64,000 bases of DNA, from positions 3,410,001 to 3,474,000 of the forward strand of contig NZ_CP027707.1 in assembly GCF_003850345.1 (NCBI RefSeq). The letters run 5' to 3'. This document shows positions 58,377-64,000 of this stretch, piece by piece; position 1 is the first letter of the stretch, and each line of letters begins with the position of its first letter. This stretch comes from Pseudomonas chlororaphis subsp. piscium. GTDB taxonomy: Bacteria > Pseudomonadota > Gammaproteobacteria > Pseudomonadales > Pseudomonadaceae. The notes under the pieces were generated by a model. That model was not told where the DNA came from. It made no database searches and saw only the letters and a program-made list of their open reading frames with translations. Made by a program: the position numbers and the translations under genes.

Positions 58377-59375
58377 TCATACCCGGTAATAGTCCCGATA
58401 CCATTCGACGAAATGCCTGGCCCCCACGCTCAGGGGCGTGCTGGGCTGGAAGTTCACCCGTTTGGCGAAGTCGTCGACGTCCGCCCAGGTCTGCAGCACA
58501 TCGCCGGGCTGCAAGGGCAGGTAGTGCTTGACCGCTTCGACACCGGTCGCCGCCTCGATGCAACCGACGAAGTCCAGCAGCCGCACCGGCGAACCCAAAC
58601 CGATGTTGTAGAGCCTGGTGGGGGCCGCGGGTGCGCCCTGCCCGTTCGCCTGGCGCTCGTCGGGGATGGGCAGGCAGTCCTGGATGCGCACTATCCCTTC
58701 CACCACATCGTCGATGTAGGTGAAGTCCCGCGACATATCGCCGTTGTTGTAGATGTCGATCGGCTGGCCGTCGAGGATCGCCTTGGTGAACTTGAACGGC
58801 GCCATGTCCGGCCGTCCCCAGGGGCCGTACACGGTGAAGAAGCGCAACCCGGTGCTCGGCAGGCCGTAAAGATGGGCGTAGGTGTGGGCCATGAGCTCAT
58901 TGGCCCGCTTGGTCGCGGCATAGAGCGAGATGGGGTGGTCGATGGCGTCCGTGGTGGCAAACGGCAGCTTGCTGTTCATGCCGTACACCGAACTGCTGGA
59001 GGCATAGACCAGATGGCCCACGGCGCTGTGCCGACAGCCTTCGAGCAGGTTCACAAAGCCTGTCAGGTTGGAGTCCGCGTAGACGTCGGGACATTCCAGC
59101 GAATAGCGGACCCCGGCCTGCGCCGCCAGGTGGATCACCCGCTCGAAGCGCTGCCCCTGGAACAGCGCCCGCATGCCCTGTCTGTCCGCTATATCGAGTT
59201 TTTCGAAGGTGAAGTTGCTGTGTTGGCGCAATTGCCCAAGGCGCGCCAGCTTGAGGTCGACACTGTAGTAATCATTCAGGTTGTCGACCCCGACCACCTC
59301 GTGGCCGGCCTGACAGAGCCGGGTCGCCGTATGGAAGCCAATGAAACCCGCCGCGCCGGTGATCAGAATCTTCAT
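58377..59375 (-). CDS. NAD-dependent epimerase, UDP-glucuronate 4-epimerase type
   Basis: 332 residues. GAAGFIGFHTATRLCQAGHEVVGVDNLNDYYSVDLK at the N-terminus, HLAAQAGVRYSLECPDVYADSNLTGFVNLLEGCR, SSSSVYG and YAATK (catalytic Tyr-Lys) are those of UDP-GlcA 4-epimerase (GalE-like) proteins; RFFTVYGPWGRPDMAPFKFTKAIL is characteristic of that subgroup. The product would be UDP-galacturonate. First gene of the cluster with GT2, LAB_N and ArnT-like genes downstream. Confidence 0.9.
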   Translation of the reverse strand: MKILITGAAGFIGFHTATRLCQAGHEVVGVDNLNDYYSVDLKLARLGQLRQHSNFTFEKLDIADRQGMRALFQGQRFERVIHLAAQAGVRYSLECPDVYADSNLTGFVNLLEGCRHSAVGHLVYASSSSVYGMNSKLPFATTDAIDHPISLYAATKRANELMAHTYAHLYGLPSTGLRFFTVYGPWGRPDMAPFKFTKAILDGQPIDIYNNGDMSRDFTYIDDVVEGIVRIQDCLPIPDERQANGQGAPAAPTRLYNIGLGSPVRLLDFVGCIEAATGVEAVKHYLPLQPGDVLQTWADVDDFAKRVNFQPSTPLSVGARHFVEWYRDYYRV

Positions 59376-59936
59376 GCCAGCGCCACCCCCATGACAGGGC
59401 GAGCAATGGCCGCGGGATTCTCCGGAACCAAAGGCTCGAGGCCAGTTCCCAAAAGATTGAGCGTCACAATTCGTTCCTTGAATAGTTTGAGCGTTGTTCT
59501 ATGCCGCTCTTGCCCAGGTTGACCCTGTGATGCGCTTCACTCCTTGCGAAGCAGTACATTGCTGTACCAGCAATCAACGGTAGCAGGTAATGGCGAATCT
59601 TCATTTTTTGCCTGGAAGAACTGAGGAGTCCGGGTGGGAGGCCTGTGCGGCTGCGCTCGACAGGCAGCTATGAGATTCAGCTACCGGCGCATTCCCAGTA
59701 TTAGCCGCTAGAATCATGAAACATTCATGACGGCCCCTCATCGATGCTTCGAGAAAGTACCGGCGCAATACCCGGACATCTCGCATGCGCCTGGCGGCAG
59801 CCGACTTTTGCCCTGCTGCTGGAAACCCTGCGCTATCGTGACTGATACCCTTGCGACTTTTTTCAACCCGGACGGCCGCTGTCATCGAGGATCCTGACGA
59901 CAGCCCTGTTTCATTCCAGGCAAGACAAGGAAGACC
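59376..59936. promoter_or_regulatory. Divergent intergenic region, epimerase / diguanylate cyclase
   Basis: 561 bases. It must contain the promoter of the glycolipid cluster and that of the diguanylate cyclase. A short inverted repeat, GTACATTGCTGTAC at 59551-59564, is seen. No small gene, RNA or clear -10/-35 is supported. Confidence 0.45.
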
Positions 59937-61460
59937 GTGGACGGAATACCCGACAGCAGCACCGAGGACATTGCCCTGGAGTCGAAACGACTTCCCGTAC
60001 TGGCGATCACCATCGCCTTCCTGATGGTGGTCACGATTTCGATCCTGAGCATCTATGGCATCCAGGTCACCAACAGCAAGGCCCATGAGCTGGAGCAGGC
60101 CCGGCTGACCTCCGGCAACCTGGCCTTGTCCATCGCGCAACAGGCCACCGATACCTTCGACGAAGCCAACCTGATCCTGGAAGAGTTGATAGAGCGCCTC
60201 GACGACCAGTCGCCCCAGGCCCTGGAAAAGACCCAGAAGCTGCTGAAAAAGCGCGTGTTCACCACCGAACAGCTGCATGGCCTGTTCTTCTATGACCAGC
60301 AGGGCCGCTGGATACTCACCTCCTTCGACTACCAGCCAGTGGCGGCGAACAACTCGGACCGCGACTATTTCAAGTTCCACCAGGAGAACGTGACCCTGTC
60401 GCCGCGGGTCGGCGCGGCCCTGCGCAGCAGGACCACCGGCGAATGGGTCATCCCCCTCACGCGCCGGGTCAACGACGCCCAGGGCCACTTCAAGGGCGTG
60501 GTGCTGGCGAGTATCAAGATGGACTATTTCGACAAGTTCTTCGCTCGCTTCAACATCGACGACCAGGGCGCGATCTTCCTCGCCCTGCCCCAGGGCACCC
60601 TCATCGCCAGACGGCCGTTCGACGAAAAACTGATCGGCACGTCCCTGGCCAAGGGCGAAATCTTCTCCGTCCATATCCCCAAGGCCCCCGCCGGTTCGGT
60701 GATGGTCAAGTCGATCATCGACGGCGTCGACCGCCTGTTCGGCTACCGGGTGCTGTACAAGTACCCGCTGGTGGTGGCGGCGGCCAACTCCCGGGAATCC
60801 ATTCTCAGCAGTTGGCGCGCCGACACCTACAAGATGACCGCGATGATCGCCGTGGTGCTGCTGATCAACCTGCTGGTCGGCATCCTGTTGTTCAAACAGG
60901 TGCGCAAGGGCCTGCGGGTGGAAAACCATCTGAAGAAAGCGCGCGCGGTGCTGGAGACCCTGGTGTTGCAGGACGGCCTGACGGGCCTGGCCAACCGGCG
61001 CCACCTGGAGCGCAACCTGGAACTGGAGTGGCTGCGGGCGTCCCGGCAGCGCTCGTCGATCAGCCTGATCATGCTGGACATCGACCTCTTCAAGAGCTTC
61101 AACGACCACTATGGCCATGTGGCGGGCGACCATTGCATCTGCGCCGTTGGCCAGGCCATCAGCCAGTGCGTGCGCCGACCCTCGGACCTGGTGGTGCGCT
61201 ACGGCGGCGAGGAGTTCGCGATCCTGCTGCCGGACACCGAGCCCGGCGGTGCCTACGTACTGGCCGAGAACATCCGGCTGGCGGTGCTGGACCTGGCGAT
61301 CGAGCACACGGAGAACCCCGCTGGCCTGGTCACCGTCAGCCTCGGCGTCTACAGCTGCGTGCCCGCCTCCACCGAATTCAAGAGCCTGCTGATGCAGGCC
61401 GACTCGGCGCTGTACATGGCCAAGCGCGCGGGGCGCAACCAGACCGTGCCGACGTCCTAG
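59937..61460 (+). CDS. dCache-domain diguanylate cyclase (GGDEF)
   Basis: 507 residues from a GTG at 59937 with AAGGAAGA upstream. Membrane helices at about 20-42 and 300-322 flank a periplasmic dCache sensor (about 45-295). The GGDEF domain follows a short coiled segment: [25 protein letters not shown] and RYGGEEF, with GGEEF at 423-427. An RPSD (RxxD) inhibitory site lies five residues before it, so product feedback should operate. It makes c-di-GMP in response to an external ligand and so promotes biofilm or matrix formation. Its stop overlaps the LysR gene on the other strand by four bases. Confidence 0.93.
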   Translation: MDGIPDSSTEDIALESKRLPVLAITIAFLMVVTISILSIYGIQVTNSKAHELEQARLTSGNLALSIAQQATDTFDEANLILEELIERLDDQSPQALEKTQKLLKKRVFTTEQLHGLFFYDQQGRWILTSFDYQPVAANNSDRDYFKFHQENVTLSPRVGAALRSRTTGEWVIPLTRRVNDAQGHFKGVVLASIKMDYFDKFFARFNIDDQGAIFLALPQGTLIARRPFDEKLIGTSLAKGEIFSVHIPKAPAGSVMVKSIIDGVDRLFGYRVLYKYPLVVAAANSRESILSSWRADTYKMTAMIAVVLLINLLVGILLFKQVRKGLRVENHLKKARAVLETLVLQDGLTGLANRRHLERNLELEWLRASRQRSSISLIMLDIDLFKSFNDHYGHVAGDHCICAVGQAISQCVRRPSDLVVRYGGEEFAILLPDTEPGGAYVLAENIRLAVLDLAIEHTENPAGLVTVSLGVYSCVPASTEFKSLLMQADSALYMAKRAGRNQTVPTS

Positions 61461-62353
61461 GGCTGCAGTTCGGGAAGCGGGCTATCCAGCAGCGCCCCGC
61501 GCTCCTCCAGCAAGTGCACGAAGTGGGTCAGGCTGCGCGAGACCGTGCCGCGGCGCCAGATCAGCCAGGTCTGCAGGAAGCGGAACGGCTGCGCCAGCTG
61601 CCAGATGCTCACCGTGCCGCAGCCCGGCATGCTGTCGAGCATGCTGCGGGGCATCAGCGCCAGGCCGGCGCCGGCACTGACGCAGGCCAGCATGCCGTGG
61701 TAGGACTCCATTTCATGGATTTTGCCGGGTACCGCGCCATCCTCGCTGAGCCAGCGCTCGAAGTGATGGCGGTAGGAGCAGTTGGCGCGAAAGGCGTAGA
61801 TGTTCTCGCCGTTGACGTCGCGCCCACGGGTGATGGGCGCATGCCCCAGCGGTGCGATGATGACCATTTCCTCATCGAACACCGGCACACCTTCCAGGCT
61901 CGGGTGCAGCACCGGGCCATCAACGAAGGCCGCGGCCAGGCGCCCGGACAGCACGCCATCGATCATGGTCCCGGAGGGGCCAGTGGACAGGTCCAGCTCG
62001 ACCTTGGCGTGCTTCTGGTTGTAGGCCGCCAGCAACGCCGGAATCCGCACCGCCGCGGTGCTCTCCAGGGAGCCCAGGGAAAACGGGCCCTGGGGTTCTT
62101 CCCCGGCGACCGTCAGCCGCGCTTCCTGCACCAGGTCGAGAATCCGCCGGGCGTAGTCGAGAAAACTCCAGCCGGCCGGCGACAGGCGCAGGCGGCTCTT
62201 CTCGCGGATAAACAGCTCCACCCCCAGGTCCTGCTCCAGCTGCTTGATCCGCGTGGTCAGGTTGGAAGGCACCCGGTGGATGAGTTGGGCCGCCGCGCTG
62301 ATGCTGCCCTGCTCGGCCACCGCCTTGAAGATTTCCAGCTGCACCAGATCCAT
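61457..62353 (-). CDS. LysR-family regulator beside the aldehyde dehydrogenase
   Basis: 298 residues from the ATG at 62353 (GGAG six bases upstream; a TTG at 62365 is in frame). [54 protein letters not shown] is the standard LysR HTH. The effector domain resembles that of PtxR/CbbR-like regulators only in general. It is divergent from a semialdehyde dehydrogenase gene across 101 bases and very probably regulates it. Confidence 0.9.
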   Translation of the reverse strand: MDLVQLEIFKAVAEQGSISAAAQLIHRVPSNLTTRIKQLEQDLGVELFIREKSRLRLSPAGWSFLDYARRILDLVQEARLTVAGEEPQGPFSLGSLESTAAVRIPALLAAYNQKHAKVELDLSTGPSGTMIDGVLSGRLAAAFVDGPVLHPSLEGVPVFDEEMVIIAPLGHAPITRGRDVNGENIYAFRANCSYRHHFERWLSEDGAVPGKIHEMESYHGMLACVSAGAGLALMPRSMLDSMPGCGTVSIWQLAQPFRFLQTWLIWRRGTVSRSLTHFVHLLEERGALLDSPLPELQP

Positions 62354-62454
62354 CTCATTCTCCAAACGTGAAAGATATGCTCTTTATTATTCAGTTTTCA
62401 TAAGCAACCTGCCAGCCTAACCTGCGGCCATTCCTCAGCTCACAGGACGCCGCC
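62354..62454. promoter_or_regulatory. Divergent promoter, LysR / aldehyde dehydrogenase
   Basis: A short AT-rich stretch (62373-62405) contains TTTAT and ATAAG arms about 13 bases apart, in the size range of a LysR T-N11-A site. It lies roughly midway between the two starts. Confidence 0.4.
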
Positions 62455-63846
62455 ATGACCAAGGTTTCCAGCCAGACCCACGCCCTTTCGATCAACCCCG
62501 CCAGCGGCGAGCAGATCGCCCATTACCCCTATGAATCCGCCGAGGCGCTGGACGCCGCCCTGACCCGCGCCGCCGCGGCCGCCGCCCAGTGGCGCCGCAG
62601 CAGCCTCGAACAGCGTTCGGCCCTGCTGCTCGCCCTGGCCAAGGCCCTGCGCGACAGCGGCGAAACCCTGGCCCGCAGCATCACCCTGGAAATGGGCAAG
62701 CCGATCGCCCAGGCCCGCGGCGAGATCGAGAAATGCGCCCAGCTCTGCGAATGGTACGCCGCCGAAGGTCCGGCGATGCTCGCACCCGAGCCGGCCCGGG
62801 TGCCGAACGGCAAGGCGCGCATCGAATACCGACCGCTGGGCCCGATCCTCGCGGTGATGCCGTGGAACTTCCCAGTCTGGCAGGTGCTGCGCGGCGCGGT
62901 GCCGGCGCTGATCGCCGGTAATACCTATGTGCTCAAGCACGCGCCGAACGTCATGGGCAGTGCCTACCTGCTGCTGGAAGCCTTCCAGCGCGCCGGTTTC
63001 CCCCAAGGCGTGTTCGAAGTGATCAACGTCACCCCGGACGGCGTGTCCCGGGCCATTGCCGACCCACGGATCGCCGCCGTGACCCTGACCGGTAGCGTGC
63101 GCGCCGGCATGGCCATCGGTGCCCAGGCCGGCGCGGCCCTGAAGAAATGCGTGCTCGAGCTTGGCGGTTCCGATCCCTTTATCGTGCTCAACGACGCCGA
63201 CCTGGACGCCGCCGTGCAGGCCGCGGTCATCGGCCGCTACCAGAACACCGGGCAGGTCTGCGCCGCCGCCAAGCGGCTGATCGTCGAACAAGGGGTGGTC
63301 GAGGCCTTTACCGAGAAGTTCGTCGCCGCCACCCGCAAGCTGCTGGTGGGCGACCCGCTGGCTAATGACACCTACATCGGCCCGATGGCGCGCTTCGACC
63401 TGCGCGACGAGCTGGACGAACAGGTGCAGGCCACCTTGCGCGAAGGTGCGACCCTGCTGCTGGGCGGCGCCAAGGCCGAAGGGCCGGGCAACTTCTATCA
63501 GCCTACGGTGCTGGCCGGCGTCACCGACCAGATGACCTCGTTCCAGCAGGAGCTGTTCGGCCCGGTGGCCTCGATCATTAGCGCCCGGGATGCGCAACAC
63601 GCCCTGGCGCTGGCCAACGACAGCGAATTCGGCCTGGCCTCCACCATTTACACCCAGGACCTGGCCCTGGCCGAACGCCTGACCGCCGAACTGGAAACCG
63701 GCGGCGTGTTCATCAACGGTTACTGCGCCAGCGATCCACGGGTGACCTTCGGCGGCGTGAAGAAAAGCGGCTTCGGCCGTGAGCTGTCGCACTTCGGCGT
63801 CCGCGAGTTCTGCAACGCGCAGACCGTGTGGCTGGACCGCAACTGA
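62455..63846 (+). CDS. Succinate-semialdehyde-type NAD(P) aldehyde dehydrogenase
   Basis: 463 residues, the length of the short Sad/GabD2-type enzymes. PWNFPVWQVLRGAVPALIAGNTYVLKHAPN holds the cofactor Asn and Lys region; ELGGSDPFIVLNDADLD has the general-base Glu; NTGQVCAAAKRLIV has the catalytic Cys. HYxGPMARFDLRDEL-like text and GVKKSGFGRELSHFGVREF near the end also match succinate-semialdehyde dehydrogenase. It oxidises a short semialdehyde, most likely succinate semialdehyde, in GABA or nitrogen-compound breakdown. Divergent LysR gene is its probable regulator. Confidence 0.87.
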   Translation: MTKVSSQTHALSINPASGEQIAHYPYESAEALDAALTRAAAAAAQWRRSSLEQRSALLLALAKALRDSGETLARSITLEMGKPIAQARGEIEKCAQLCEWYAAEGPAMLAPEPARVPNGKARIEYRPLGPILAVMPWNFPVWQVLRGAVPALIAGNTYVLKHAPNVMGSAYLLLEAFQRAGFPQGVFEVINVTPDGVSRAIADPRIAAVTLTGSVRAGMAIGAQAGAALKKCVLELGGSDPFIVLNDADLDAAVQAAVIGRYQNTGQVCAAAKRLIVEQGVVEAFTEKFVAATRKLLVGDPLANDTYIGPMARFDLRDELDEQVQATLREGATLLLGGAKAEGPGNFYQPTVLAGVTDQMTSFQQELFGPVASIISARDAQHALALANDSEFGLASTIYTQDLALAERLTAELETGGVFINGYCASDPRVTFGGVKKSGFGRELSHFGVREFCNAQTVWLDRN

Positions 63847-64000
63847 TCCGACGACCGCAGTCAACCCGAAACACATCCTCGAGCCCCCGGCAACCTCTCC
63901 GGCGGGCTCTCCTGGCCACCGATGCCGTGGACGCTCGAAACGAAAGGCGCATTCCCGCCCGCAACAGACCGACGCCATTCGGCCACTGAAAAGCCGCGAT
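63847..64000. other. Window end, non-coding as far as seen
   Basis: 154 bases after the aldehyde dehydrogenase stop. GAGCCC (63881-63886) and GGGCTC (63904-63909) form a hairpin that may be a weak terminator; no U-tract follows. No gene start is supported before the end. Confidence 0.45.

Noticed and set aside
59601..61307. 568-codon minus-strand frame opposite the diguanylate cyclase
   Set aside because: The plus strand encodes an intact GGDEF protein with sensor and helices; the antisense product has no domain.
1..64000. CRISPR arrays, tRNA or rRNA genes, complete insertion sequences
   Set aside because: No regularly spaced repeats, cloverleaf-like runs, rRNA stretches or transposase reading frames were recognised on either strand.

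Overview
The window is high-GC bacterial chromosome that reads as a fluorescens-complex Pseudomonas (P. chlororaphis/protegens-like). This is inferred from codon use, REP elements of the 'GCGGGCAAGCCTCGCTCCTAC' type, the many LysR/AraC/TonB genes and the gene order around the thiol dioxygenase. No rRNA, tRNA, CRISPR array or intact insertion sequence was seen. About 50 protein genes are supported.

Left part (1-12.9 kb): the end of a TonB-dependent receptor with an ExbB-like gene; an exported phospholipase D-like protein just behind a strong terminator; a GMC oxidoreductase with a two-haem lipoprotein, divergent from a polytopic patatin; a beta-hydroxyacid dehydrogenase, a small monooxygenase-fold protein, a CurA-like reductase and a TetR regulator whose probable operator occurs in front of both the reductase and the regulator.

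Organosulfur region (12.9-27.4 kb): an SsuABC-like transporter, an SsuD-like monooxygenase, a class II aldolase, a LysR regulator divergent from a 3-mercaptopropionate dioxygenase and four-domain rhodanese pair, then two further solute-binding proteins, a DmoA/NtaA-type monooxygenase, an SfnB/DszC-like flavoprotein and a 2-hydroxyacid dehydrogenase. Together they look like a sulfur-scavenging unit: take up organosulfur compounds, cleave C-S bonds with FMNH2- and O2-dependent enzymes, and handle the sulfite or sulfane sulfur released. No flavin reductase is present here.

Next (27.4-34.6 kb) is an operon of two TonB receptors enclosing a Tat-exported flavin amine oxidase and a Sec-exported RidA, apparently a periplasmic amine oxidation and imine hydrolysis module. 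Its leader shares two sequence elements with the sulfur genes, so it may belong to the same regulon.

Middle (34.7-45.6 kb): GDSL esterase, two MFS transporters, an IdnO-like dehydrogenase divergent from a LysR gene with a perfect inverted repeat between them, two AraC regulators, a second SDR, an erythromycin-esterase-like protein and a phytanoyl-CoA dioxygenase-like protein.

45.6-51.7 kb is a more AT-rich accessory island: vgrG, DUF4123 adaptor, lipoprotein (probable immunity) and class 3 lipase (probable type VI effector), next to a possible integrase remnant. The right end holds a DUF3772/MscS channel, a four-gene glycolipid-modification cluster (epimerase, GT2, LAB_N, ArnT-like) with an SdiA-regulated-type protein, a GGDEF diguanylate cyclase, and a LysR gene divergent from a succinate-semialdehyde-type dehydrogenase.
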